Shown here: piece by piece, positions 45,881 to 56,500 of the stretch
Numbering within the stretch: position 1 is the first letter of the stretch
How the letters are laid out: every line of letters begins with the position of its first letter
Assembly: GCF_022682495.2 (NCBI RefSeq)
Contig: NC_071387.1
Coordinates: forward strand, 147,008,024 to 147,072,023
DNA length: 64,000 bases
Direction: 5' to 3'
Origin: Desmodus rotundus
Lineage: Eukaryota > Chordata > Mammalia > Chiroptera > Phyllostomidae
Notes under the pieces: model-generated
Database searches by the model: none
What the model was told of the DNA's origin: nothing
Seen by the model: only the letters and a program-made list of their open reading frames with translations
Position numbers and translations under genes: made by a program

Positions 45881-47568
45881 ATAGTTTGATCTTTGGTATT
45901 TCCAAATACCTTGATATTTTGGTTTTGCCATCAAAATGACCAGATCAGTGAAACTCTCATTGTGTAGAATAGCAACCCCACAAAAAAAATAAGGCCTTTT
46001 AGGAGCCTCAAATTATTCCACACACTTTAGGAAAAATAAGACCAGTAGCAGCCATAATATATTATAAAATACTGTTTTTATTATAAAAAATATATGGCCA
46101 TGAAATAAGTTTTAGACAATATAAGATTTAAAAACAAGTAGTCATGATATATCACTCCAACACTAAGAGATAATTACTGTAAATATCTGAAAAAAGTTGA
46201 AAGTTGCTGTTTCTCTGTGTGAGTGTGTCTGTTTATACACATGCACATGCATCTGTGTGTGAACTATTCTGAAGTATAGGTTGGATGTAAAGGCTCAACC
46301 ATCTATCATCCTGAATCAGAGCAAGACATGAGAAAGGAGGGAGAGACTTGCCTCTCTTTGAGGTTGCAGCAAAGACAGTTTTCAGATCTGCTCTTTCCAA
46401 AGTCATCTATTATCATCCGTCTGCTGTTTTCCCCCAGGGAGCCTTAAAACCTATGAATTCTACCTCAAAACTATCGGTTAGGCAAACTCTTTGCTCTATT
46501 GCTGATTTTTGTTTCTTCCCAGAGCCAAGAAGAATGCAGCCCCTTCCAAGATCTCTTTCCTAAATGCTCAGCAGAAAGTCAGGAGTGGGGAGGTTTCAGG
46601 CTCCAGCACCCAGGCTGCCATCTTCCCAGAAACTTCCTTGGGATCTTGATAGAAGGTTTTCTCTGTGTACTATAAGCCAGACTAAAAGAAATCAGTAATG
46701 GATGAACTAAAATGTTTTAACTTGACTGCTCTAAATTAAGGTACAACAATAAACCTGCTGTAGATCCTGATATGGTCTCTTCTTGAAACCCTCCTTTCAG
46801 ACGTGACTCAACTTGAGCCAAAGGTGGTAGAGTTGACAGTGCCTGTGACACAGGGGTCTCGGGCAGAGAAATCCTGATGCTCTCACTGAGAGGAGCTGCC
46901 TCAGTGAGGCTTTGAAGGGACCTCCCGATTCTTCTGACCTCAGTGGGACCTAGGGGAAGCCCCAATGGGCACAATTGCTGCCCTTTTCTATGGTTTGGAG
47001 AGAACTGCTGTGTGTGAGACACAGAGAATGGGCACAGGCCTCCCAGTACCTCCACAGGTAGTCAAGCTATTTCTGTTTTGCATGCCTGGCCCACAGATGT
47101 GGAAACGCTGTGCCTGAAGGTCTGCCACTGGCACAGTAGAGAGATCCTGACAGCCTGGCCTGCACAAGGGTGGAAGGAAGACAGGACCGTGGGCAGCTGA
47201 AGAAAATTTACGGCCCATTCAGGGGGCTCTCTGATTTGGAAGAGCAGGACCTAGTTGATCAGGACAGGTGGCTCCAAATTAACTAGAACTCATAGAAGGG
47301 AATTTAAGCAAAAGCCTGTGGGAACTCTCAAGGAAATAAAACTAGAGCATTAAAAGTGCTTAGGGAATAAGACACAATCTTCTCTGCATCTGAAAATTGG
47401 AGAGATGAACTTAAGAAGAGGATGATTTCTCCTGAGCACAGAATTTAAAAGAAATATCTCACAATAGGGAGCTAAAACACAGAGAGGTAGATCTCATGGA
47501 GAAAATAGTAAGAGGTTTGGAGGATAACTCTAGGAAAGTTATGTTGGGTGTCTTGAATGCTAAGGATC
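45881..47568. other. No recognised gene; GC-richer patch 46740-47260
   Basis: The patch holds minus-strand frames 46717-47055 (112 codons) and 46988-47218 with no known domain. It could be an unidentified old repeat or unique DNA. I see no splice or promoter evidence. Confidence 0.4.
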
Positions 47569-47579
47569 AAGAAAAATCC

Positions 47580-48329
47580 GAGAACCAAGATGGCGGCGTA
47601 GGTAGACACACTGCGCCTCCTCGCACAACCAGAACTGACAGAGAATCGAACAGCAAGGGGGACCAACACCAAGGAAACAGAAAATAATCATTCATCCAGA
47701 CTGGTAGGAGGGGCGGAGACGGCACTGGGGTGGAGAAGACTCGCGTGGCTGTGGCGGGACTGAGACTGGCGGAGTGTGGGACAAATGGCGCAGGCAGTCC
47801 GAGCACTAGCAGACCCTGCGGTCCCACATTTGCACAGATAAACCCAGAGGGCCGGACTCAGAGTGGCGGAGAGTGGGGCAGGCAGAGTGGCGGAGAGCAC
47901 ATTGCGGCACCACATTCGCCCACAGATAAACCGGACGAACGGCGGGCAGAGAAGCAGACCGCTGCGCAACCCAGGGCTCCAGCTCGGGGAAATAAAGCCT
48001 CAAACCTCTGATTGAAAGCGCCCCTGGGGGTTGGGGCGGCAGGAGAGACTCCCAGCCTCACAGGAGAGGTTGTTGGAGAGACCCACAGGGGCCTAGAGTG
48101 TGCACAGGCCCACTTACTCGGGAACCAGCACCAGAGGGGCCCAGTTTGATTGTGGGTAGCGGAGTGAAAGACTGAAATCCGGAGGAGAGTGAAGCGGGCG
48201 CCATTGCTCCCTCTCGGCCCCACCCCCACGTACAGCATCACAGCACAGCGACCAGCATTACCCCGCCCCGGTGAACACCTAAGGCTCCGCCCCTTAAAGT
48301 AACAGAGGCGCCAAGACAAACAAAAAAAA
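47580..48329 (+). promoter_or_regulatory. CpG-rich 5' UTR / internal promoter of element D
   Basis: The only CpG-island-like stretch in the window, with many CG dinucleotides between 47590 and 48300. Older homologous 5' UTRs at 13400-14705 and 52590-53375 have lost most CpGs. By analogy with L1, this region holds an internal RNA polymerase II promoter. Confidence 0.65.
47586..47597 (+). promoter_or_regulatory. YY1-like site at the 5' end of element D
   Basis: CAAGATGGCGGC starts 7 bp into the element. In human L1 a YY1 site with the core AAGATGGC sits near the 5' end and sets the start of transcription. The equivalent place in the older copy near 53345 reads CAAGGTGACAG on minus, so the site has decayed there. 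Confidence 0.7.
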
Positions 48330-49022
48330 ATGGCCCAAATGACAGAACACTTCAAAGCTCCAGAAAAAATACAACTAAGCGACGAAGAGATAGCCAACCT
48401 ATCGGATGCACAGTTCAAAGCACTGGTTATCAATATGCTCACAGACTTGGTTGAATCTATTCGAAAAACAGATGAAGAAATGAAGCCTATGCTAAGAGAA
48501 ACAAAGGAAAATGTACAGGGAACCAATAGTGATGAGAAGGAAACTGGGACTCAAATCAATGGTATGGACCAGAAGGAAGAAACAAACATTCAACCAGAAA
48601 AGAATGAAGAAACAAGAACTTGGAAAAATGAGGAGAGGCTTAGGAACCTCCAGGACACCTTGAAACGTTCCAACATCCGAATTATAGGGGTGCCAGAAGG
48701 AGAAGAGGAAGAACAAAAAATTGAAAACTTATTTGAACAAATAATGGAGAACTTCCCCGATCTGGCAAAGGAAATAGACTTCCGGGAAGTCCAGGAAGCT
48801 CAGAGAGTCCCAAAGAAGCTGGACCCAAGGAGGAACACAAGACACATCATAATTACATTACCCAAGATTAAACGCAAGGACCTACGTCCAAGATTACTAT
48901 ATCCAGCAAAGCTATCATTTAGAATGGAAGGGGGGATAAAGTGCTTCTCAGATAAGGTCAAGTTGAAGAGGCTCATCATCACCAAGCCCTTATTATATGA
49001 AATGTTAAAGGGAGTTACCTAA
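48330..49022 (+). CDS. L1-type ORF1 protein (RNA-binding), open but with a 47-codon in-frame deletion
   Basis: 230 residues, starting with ATG after an A-rich leader. N-terminal region with 'LSDAQFKALVINMLTDLVES' (about residues 25-44), a coiled-coil-prone charged stretch (about 45-105), the RRM start 'KRSNIRIIGVPEGEEEEQK' (about 110-128), and a C-terminal domain ending 'KPLLYEMLKGVT'. L1 ORF1p forms trimers that coat the element RNA and act as a nucleic-acid chaperone. Compared with copies A, B and C, codons corresponding to 8373-8513 are missing, exactly 141 bp. This removes the end of the RRM and the beginning of the C-terminal domain between 'LPKIK' and 'RKDLRPRLLYPAKLSF'. The frame is kept, but RNA binding is probably damaged. 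No ORF2 follows. Confidence 0.85.
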   Translation: MAQMTEHFKAPEKIQLSDEEIANLSDAQFKALVINMLTDLVESIRKTDEEMKPMLRETKENVQGTNSDEKETGTQINGMDQKEETNIQPEKNEETRTWKNEERLRNLQDTLKRSNIRIIGVPEGEEEEQKIENLFEQIMENFPDLAKEIDFREVQEAQRVPKKLDPRRNTRHIIITLPKIKRKDLRPRLLYPAKLSFRMEGGIKCFSDKVKLKRLIITKPLLYEMLKGVT

Positions 49023-49376
49023 GAAAAAGATCAAGAATAGGAACAGTAAAAATGACACCAAACTCACAGTTATTAACGACCACACATAAAACAAAAACGA
49101 GAGCAAACTAGGCAAACAACTAGAACATGAGGGTTGTCAATAAGGGAGTGGGAGGGGGAGAGGGGGGTAAAGGTACAGAGAATAAGTAGCATAGATGATA
49201 GGTGGAAAATAGACAGGGGGGGGGTAAAAATAGTGTAGGAAATGTAGAAGCCAAAGAACTTATAAGTATGATCCATGGACATGAACTATGGGGGGGGAAT
49301 GTGGGAGGGAGGGGGGTGGGCAGGATGGAGTGGAGTGGGGGGGGAAATGGGACAACTGTAATAGCATAATCAATAA

Positions 49377-49383
<7 letters not shown>

Positions 49384-49416
<33 letters not shown>
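49384..49416 (+). repeat. Poly(A) tail of element D
   Basis: 33 consecutive A, the last two shared with the target duplication. Long uninterrupted tails shorten and mutate quickly, so this supports a recent insertion. Confidence 0.95.
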
Positions 49417-49418
<2 letters not shown>

Positions 49419-49453
49419 AAAATCCTTAACAGATTCTAGCAGGGGGTGGAAAT

Positions 49454-49478
49454 ATGTGTGTGTGTGTGTGTGTGTGTC
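49454..49478. repeat. (TG)n microsatellite
   Basis: About 12 TG units shortly downstream of element D. Confidence 0.97.
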
Positions 49479-49549
49479 AAATAGCTTAGGATATCTTATC
49501 AGTCAGTATCACTAGAAACTAGGTGAAAATGGGACAAACTGTGCAAATC

Positions 49550-50110
49550 ATTGAGAGTGAAGAACTGTGATCCAAAAACTAAATTTTCAGTCAGGGTATC
49601 ATTGATCTTCATCCATGAGGACAGTATGGTCGGTAAGATTGTAAAGACTAAACAATACAACAATAATGTAGATACTGATATGAAAAGATTTTGCAGCTAT
49701 AATTAAAGGTCCAAGTTAGTTGACCTTGAGGTATGGAGGTTATCCACATGGGCCCAACCCATTGAACTGAGCCCTTTAGAAGCAGAGAGTTTTCTCTGAT
49801 GGGTAACAGAAGATGAAGCCAGCGATTTTGCCATTGCTGGCTTTAAAAGATGGAGAGGTCTGCATGCCAAGGAATGTGGCAACTGGACCTGTGAATGGCC
49901 CCTGATAGACAGTAAGCAAATGAGGACCCCATTCTACCCACAAGGAACTAAATTTGACCACCACTCTGAAGGAATTCAGAAGTGGATTCTTATGAAGAAT
50001 TTCTAGATAAGAACCCATTTAGGCCAACACTGTGATTTCAGTCTTGTGAGAACTTAATCAGAGATTCCAGCCTGAATTTCTGACCTATACAATTTTGAGA
50101 TAATACTGGA
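49550..50110 (+). repeat. Probable ancient interspersed repeat (unassigned)
   Basis: 'cagctataattaaaggtcca', 'gcccaacccattgaactgag' and the end 'ttctgacctatacaattttg' follow the plan of an ancient eutherian repeat; the family was not identified. Confidence 0.45.
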
Positions 50111-50124
50111 TGTTTTTTGAATTT

Positions 50125-50883
50125 TTAAGGGTTTTCTTCCCATTTTTTTTAGAAATAATTGAGATACATCACTGTAGTTTAAGGTAGACATACAACACAA
50201 TGGTTTGATTTAAATATATTGTGAAATTATTACCACAACAGGTTCAGCTAATACCCATCTTCTCAAGTAGATACAATAAAAAAGAGAAGAAAAAAACTGA
50301 AAAAAACTTCTCCTGTGATGAAAACTCATAGAATTAACCCTGTTAACAGCTTTTCTATGCAGCAGTGTTAACTTTAGTCATACATTGCACATGACATTTC
50401 GAGTGCTTACGTGTCTTACAACGGGCAGTTTGGGCCTTTTGGCCACCTTCCTCCAAATTCTCCCTCCTCCACCCTCTACCTTGGGTAACCACAAGACTGG
50501 TCTCTTTTTCTGAGTTTGTTTTTATTTTTATAGATTTTACAATATAAATGACATAAAGTACTTGTTTTATTCTGTCTGACTTAGTTCACACAGCATAAAG
50601 CCCACTAGTTCCATCCGTGTTGTTGTAAGTGGTAGGACTTGCTCACTTTTAATAGCTAAGTGATATTATATTTGTGTAGATGCCAAACTCCCTTCCCCAT
50701 CCACCCACTGATGGCTGTTTAGGTCTTCCAGGCCTTATTGCAGATAATGCTGCTACGGCTGTGAAAGTGCAGGTATCTTTTTGAGTCAGTGTTTTTGTTG
50801 CCTTTGGATATGTTCCCGGAAGTAGAATTGCTGGATCACATGGTAGTTCTATTTTTAATTTTTTAAGGATCCTTCATACTGTT
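50125..50883 (-). mobile_element. Ancient L1 (outer), antisense 3' UTR and ORF2, first part
   Basis: 3' UTR complement ('gaaattattaccacaacagg') then ORF2 complement ('gttccatccgtgttgttgta', 'tagaattgctggatcacatg') up to 'ccttcatactgtt'. It continues after the nested L1 at 53376-53560. Confidence 0.82.
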
Positions 50884-53375
50884 TATTTTTGAATGTTTTT
50901 TAAGATATATGTTTCAATTCCAGTTCACATCAGCATTATACTAGTTTCAGGTGCACAACACAGTGATTGGTGAGGCATTATGTACAATAGCGTATGATGT
51001 GACCATCCGAGTAAGTCTAGTGCCCATCCGACCCCATACATAGTTATTACAAAATTTTGACAGATACATCCCTATGTTGTACTTTACATCCCTGTGGCTA
51101 TTTTTATAACTGGTAATGTGTACTTCATAATCCCTCTCACCTTTTTCACCTATCTTCCCAACCCTGGTCCCATCTGGTGACCATCAGTTTGTTCTGTGAA
51201 TCTAAGTGTTTGTTCGTTTGTTTATTTCATTTTATAGATTCCACATATAAGTTACAATCATATGATATTTGTCTTTCTGTCTGATATAAAACCCTCTAGG
51301 TCCATACATGTTGTTGCAAATGGCAAATTTCCCTCCCCCCTTTCTATGGCTGAGTAATATTTCATTGCATCTACGAATCACATCTTCTTATTCGTTCATC
51401 CATTAATGGACACCTAGGTTGCTCCCCTATCTTGGCTATTGTAAATGATGCTGCAATGAATACAGGGTGTGTGTATCTTTTCACATTAATGTTTTTAATT
51501 TCTTCAGATAAACACCCAGCGATGGAATTATCAGGTCATATGACAGTTCTATTTTTAATTTTTTGAGGAACCACCATAATCATAACGCTTTCCCTAATGG
51601 CTGCACCAATTTCAATCCCACTTACAGTGCCCAGGAGCTCCCTTTTCTCCACATGCTTGTACTTGTTTGTTGATTTTTTCAGGATAGCATTTGGACAGGT
51701 GTGAGATGATATCTCGTTGTTTTAATTTGAATTTCCCTGATGTTTAATGACCTTGAGCATCTTTTCATGTCTATTGGCCATCTGTATGTCCTCTTTGGAG
51801 AGGTTCTCTGCCCACTTTTCAATGTGATTGTTTGGTTTTTGGTGTTAAGTTGTATGATTTCCTTATATATTTTTGATATTAACCCCTTATCAGATATGAT
51901 TTGTAAATATTTTCTCCCATTAATTAGGTTGTCTTTCTGTTTTGTTGATGGTTTTCTTTGCGGTGCAAAAGTTTTTAGTTTGATGTAGTCCCATCATCCA
52001 AAAAAAAAAAAAATTCAAAAAACATCACTGAGAGCAATGTCAAAGATTTTACTACCTGTTTTCTTCTAGGATTTTTATGGTTTTAGGTCTTACATTTAAG
52101 TCTTTAATAAATTTTGAGTTTCTTATTATATACAGTGTAAGAAGGGGGTATTGCTTTTTTTTTTTGCATGTATCTGTCCAATTTTTCCAATAGCAATTTT
52201 TGAAGGGATTGTTTTTACCCCATTGTATATTCTTGCCTCCTTTGTCATTTATTAATTGAAGATATAGGTATGGGTTTATTTCTTGGCTCTCTATTCTGTT
52301 CTATTGTTCTATATGTCTGCTTTTACACCAGTACCATGCTATTTTGATTACTATAGCCTTATAGCATAGTTTGATATAATGTAGCATAATACTTCTAAAC
52401 TTGTTTTTCTTCTGAATATTGTGTGGGCTATTTTGGGTTTTTCTGTGGCTCTATATACATTTTAGGATTATTTGTTCTAGTTCTGTGAAAAATGTCATTG
52501 GTGTTCTGATAGAGATCGCATTGAATCTGTAGATATTTTGGGGTAGTATGGACATTTTAACTGATGTTAAAGATTTTGGGAATGTCTGCAGAGTTGGCCA
52601 AGGTAGGCTAGTTATGTGGAGGAGCTGCTGGAAGAGGATTGGGCCAGGAGGGCAAGTTGAGTGAGGCAGGGTCTCAGGGAATCACCAGAGTTTATGAACA
52701 GTGTTAGCTAGGTTAACGGAGAGTTCAGATCTGGGACCCACCTGCACATGCTGGCTGGGTGAGAGGGGTGCTCCACAAAGAAACAGTGGCACCTGCCGGT
52801 TATGTTGTCTCTGGACAAAGTTGCCCTGCCCTTTCCCCTCCAGTCCTTGCCTTGAAATGAGTCCATGTACTTGGTCTCCACAGGCTTCTGTTATTTTCTG
52901 AGCTGCTGCCCCTGCATTGGAGCTTAGAGCAAGTGATTCTGTGACAGGGCGAGTCTGCACGGTCACATGTAGAGAAGTCTTGGTCTCTAGCATACCTTTG
53001 TCTCTCTCAGATGCAGTCCCTGCTGAATGAGCCAGATGTTATGGGGACTTCCTTCCCAGCACTGATGCTGCAGGCTGGGGAGCTCAGAGAGGAGTGAGAC
53101 CCCTTGTACCTTAGAGGGGGGCTTCTGCTATGAAGGTATTCCTCCCAATTCTTAATTGCCACATCATGGGTGTGGGACCTGCCTGGTCCACTTCTCCACC
53201 CCTCTCACCAGTCTCAGTGAGGCTGCTTCTTGATATCCTTAGTTACAGGACTTCTATTCAGCTAGTATTCAGGTGGTTCTCAATGATGGTTGCTCTGTAA
53301 TTCAATTGTAACTTTGATATGATTGAGGGAGGAGGCAAAGAAAGAGTCTACCTACCCTGTCACCTTGACTGGCAC
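50884..53375 (-). mobile_element. L1 nested in the older L1, antisense, 5'-complete but internally deleted
   Basis: On minus: 5' UTR from about 53375 to 52590, then an abrupt switch at about 52580 to ORF2 middle sequence running to about 51240, then 3' UTR to 50884. The start of ORF2 and all of ORF1 are missing, so an internal deletion joins 5' UTR to ORF2. The outer flanks share TCC-TTCATACTG (50869-50881) and TCCCTTTATACTG (53376-53388), a decayed target duplication. Its 5' end aligns with that of element D ('taggtagac' block, about 53350). Not functional. Confidence 0.82.
51240..52580 (-). pseudogene. L1 ORF2 (reverse transcriptase) pseudogene in nested L1
   Basis: The antisense order 'gcaatgaatacagggtgtgt', 'gacaggtgtgagatgatatc', 'gtgcaaaagtttttagtttg' and 'tttacaccagtaccatgcta' gives the ORF2 C-terminal and reverse transcriptase regions. 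The endonuclease part is absent. An A run at 51999-52012 and many stops break it. Confidence 0.78.
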
Positions 53376-53560
53376 TCCCTTTATACTGCTGTCCGCAGTG
53401 GCTGCACCAGTGTGCGATCCCACAAACAGTGCACAAGCGCTGCCTTTTGTCAACATCCATGCCAGCACTTGTTATCTCTGTTGTTTTTGATGGTGGTCCT
53501 TGTAACAGCTGTGAGGGGGCATCTCATTGCATTTTTTCAAATGGTATGATTTGTATTCAT
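53376..53560 (-). mobile_element. Ancient L1 (outer), second part
   Basis: 'tgtccgcagtggctgcacca', 'catccatgccagcacttgtt' and 'agctgtgagggggcatctca' continue the ORF2 complement exactly where 50883 stopped. Confidence 0.8.
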
Positions 53561-54079
53561 TTGTTATGCAGCAATAGAATGTTAATAAAAAGATATTTTA
53601 AAATACATGTTTTCAGACAGCAAAATACCCCAATGTCTTATCCTGAAACACTGTATTTTCATTGAATTAAAATAGAAATCTCAAGGTAGAAGAGAAAATA
53701 TGGAGAGCAAACAGGAATAAACAATGAGGCTTTCATTATAACTGATTTTATGGACATGAAAATAATTGAAATTTCTAAGATGAAGTTTGATGTAAATGTT
53801 AGTGAGTTAGCCTGGTACTTAAAATTCTGAATTATCTCATCAGAATCTAGAATGTGAAAGGGATTAGTGGAAAAGTATAAGCATCTCTTCCTAAATGTTT
53901 TATGGTCAGTGAGGATAGAGATTGGAGAGCAGACGGGAGGGTCAAGCCAGGCTTCCGTCGAGGAGTGAAGGTAGAATGAGAAGAGCGTTCACCCGTCCAG
54001 TAAAAGTAAGGAAAGGAGAAAAGAAGAAACCACTAAGTTTATCGAATAGTAAAAGTAAAAAAAGAGGGAGAAAATAAAG

Positions 54080-54930
54080 CCATGTATTTTAGTTGTTGCT
54101 GTAAATGGGAAGTACTGCATTCCCCTATGACAGAGACTGTCAAAATGGGCTACAAATCCATTATGTTATTTGTAAGAAATACATTTATAACAAAATAGTA
54201 AATGTCAGAAATAAAATATGAGGCAAAGATATAAAGGAGAATACAAACTAGAAGAAATTGGAAACATATCTGATGTGATGACAAAGGGACCTTCAAAGCC
54301 AAAAGCATTTAATGAGACAAGGGGGGATGTTATGTGGTGGTAAAAGTTGCAATCCACCAAGAAGATAAAACACCCACAAACTTCAATCATCAAGTAAGAA
54401 CTGCTAAGTGTACAAAGCAAACATTCCTCAAAATACTACGAAGTCAAGATGAAAACAAAATGATACCTTTTAATATATGTCCCTCAGAATTTAATGAATC
54501 AAGAAGGTAAAGGATTTAAATAATATGACCAACATAAATATGTATCTATGCAAAACTTAGTACTGCAAATAAGATATACTTTGCTTTCTCATGCTCATAG
54601 AACTGTTATTTTTTAAAACCAGTCATGTACATGGACAAATAAAGGTTAATAAATCCTAAAAATGTAGAAATTAGGCTATATTTCCTAATCATAATCTAGT
54701 GAAGCCTACTATGTGAGAAGTGAGAATTCTCTACCAGAATATGTCTGTATCAAAAGGAAAATTGAAATTATAAACAAATATTATCTACAAATTTTCAAAA
54801 ATGAGGAAAAACTTCCAACAAGACTAATAAAACCTAATTAAAGATGCACATAGAAGAAATTTAATGTCCTTAAAAATTTATATTAATTAAAAAGGAGAGA
54901 CTAAAAATAAACAAATAAATTATCTAATGA
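54080..54930 (+). mobile_element. Ancient L1M ORF2 5' part (endonuclease region), sense
   Basis: 'gtggtaaaagttgcaatcca' and 'ccaagaagataaaacaccca' match the ORF2 endonuclease/RT linker region, and 'aaaaacttccaacaagacta' the RT start. Very diverged. Confidence 0.6.
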
Positions 54931-54959
54931 TTAAACATTTTTCCATTTCTGGGATAGCA

Positions 54960-55200
54960 CAACATCATAATAAATATTTTTATATTGCTTCTTTGGTTTA
55001 CTAATGTTTTGTTTAGAATATTTGGACATACTTTATCATTATCAATAGCCAATAATTTTAATTTTTATAGTATCTGTCACATTTTGATATCAGATTTATA
55101 TTTGTCTCATACAATGAGCTTGGTTGTATTCTTTCTTTTTTTTCCCCCCTTTGGGAGAGTTTGTTTATGCTTGTTATTAATGTTATTATCACTATTACAA
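54960..55200 (-). mobile_element. Ancient L1 ORF2 RT fragment, antisense
   Basis: 'ttactaatgttttgtttaga' then 'tttgatatcagatttatatt' and 'tcatacaatgagcttggttg' correspond to the RT region on minus. It faces the sense L1M piece at 54080-54930. Confidence 0.6.
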
Positions 55201-55299
55201 TGATTTCAATTAAGTACAATGTTAGTAGCACTTGACTGAAAAATTATCTGGGCTTGATTCTGTCCTTGCAGAAAAGAATATTAGCTGGGTGAAAGAAGT

Positions 55300-55520
55300 G
55301 AGACACGAAGGAGCACATATGTGTGATTTTATTATGTGAAAATCCTAAGGTAGACACAGCTACTCCATAGTGATAGAAAGGGGGTCAGTTGCCAGGAGTA
55401 GAAAATGGGAAGGGATATGAAGGAAATCCTTTGGAGGAGCTGAAAGCGTTCTGTATTTTGAATTGCTATATGTAGTTAACAAAACATCATATTGTATACT
55501 TTAAAAATATAAATTTTCTT
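55300..55520 (+). mobile_element. L1M 3' end, sense
   Basis: 'gttgccaggagtagaaaatg' and 'acatcatattgtatacttta' are L1M 3' UTR landmarks. Confidence 0.65.
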
Positions 55521-55734
55521 ATTTGTAAATCAAGTTGATTTCTAAAAATATGGCCATTTGTCTCTGAAGGGCATGCTAAAGCTTACCTTTTATTCTTCAA
55601 AGTCAAGGAGTTGTCCTTTAACACTGCAAGATCCCGAATATTTTGTGTTCTCTCTACTTTGTTCCATTTTTACTTGAAAACCAGCCAATTATTTTATGAA
55701 CTGAACTTTTTTATTTTATCTTGTCAAATGCAGC

Positions 55735-56500
55735 CTGAATTAGTCTTCTAAGGCTGCCATAACAACATACCACGGAGCGGGCGACTTAAATAACCAAAAG
55801 TTATTTTCTCACATTTCTGGAGGTTGGAAGACCAAGGTAAGGTGCTGGGATGGGAGATTTCTCCTGAGGCTTCTTTCCTCCACTCGCAGAGGGTGGTCTC
55901 TTTGTAGTATCCTCACACGGCCTTTTGTTCCGTGCGTTGGTCCTCATTCTCTCCCTGCCACCTCTTCTATAAGGACACCAGTCATAGTGGATTAGAACAT
56001 CGCCCTCATGACCTTATTTAACCTTAGTTACCTTCTTAAGGGCCCTATATCTAAAGGTAGTCACACTGGGTGTGTTAAGGCTTCAACAAAGGAATTTGGG
56101 GGGACATATTTCAATCGATAACATTCTACTCTCTGGCTCCCCAAAATTCATGTCATTCTCATATGCAAAAACATTCACCTCATTTCAATACCCCCCAAAT
56201 TCTGAACTCATCCCAGCATCAGTTCTACGCCCAGAGCTGCATCTAAATATCATCTAAATCAGGTGTGGGGGAGACTTGAGGTATGGTTCATCCTGAGGGA
56301 AAATTCCTCTCCAGGTAAGAATCGCTGACACCAGACAAGTTATGAGCTCCCAAAGGAAGCGGGTCTGTGTGCAGGCACAACACAGACAGTCCCATTCCAA
56401 AGAGGAGTAATTGCAAAGACAAAGTGGGTGACGCGCGCCAAGGATGTCTAAAGCCTAGTAGAGCAAACTCCATTATATCTTTTTTCCCCTTATTAGATCT
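55735..56500 (+). repeat. Long copy of the 'gctgctataacaaa' ancient repeat
   Basis: 'ttctaaggctgccataacaa', 'acatttctggaggttggaag', 'taaggacaccagtcatagtg' and 'gaatttggggggacatattt' are in the same order as in the copy at 1727. It continues with 'ggctccccaaaattcatgtc' and 'ctaaatcaggtgtgggggag'. The longest representative here. Confidence 0.7.

Larger units (their letters stand above)
47580..49414 (+). mobile_element. Young HAL1-like (half-L1) element D: 5' UTR, ORF1, 3' UTR, poly(A), no ORF2
   Basis: An 11-bp perfect target duplication AAGAAAAATCC (47569-47579, 49415-49425) encloses 1.84 kb. The element starts 'gagaaccaagatggcggcg', so it appears 5'-complete. A GC- and CpG-rich 5' UTR (47580-48329) is followed by an open ORF1 (48330-49022), a purine-rich 3' UTR with G tracts and the end 'gcataatcaataaatatatt', then about 32 A. 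There is no ORF2, so it could not supply its own reverse transcriptase and must have moved in trans, presumably by L1. The long A tail, exact duplication, open ORF1 and high CpG content all indicate recent insertion. Confidence 0.9.

Noticed and set aside
46717..47218. Two overlapping minus-strand frames of 112 and 76 codons in a GC-richer patch
   Set aside because: No recognisable domain, no splice sites or promoter that I can defend; could be chance.
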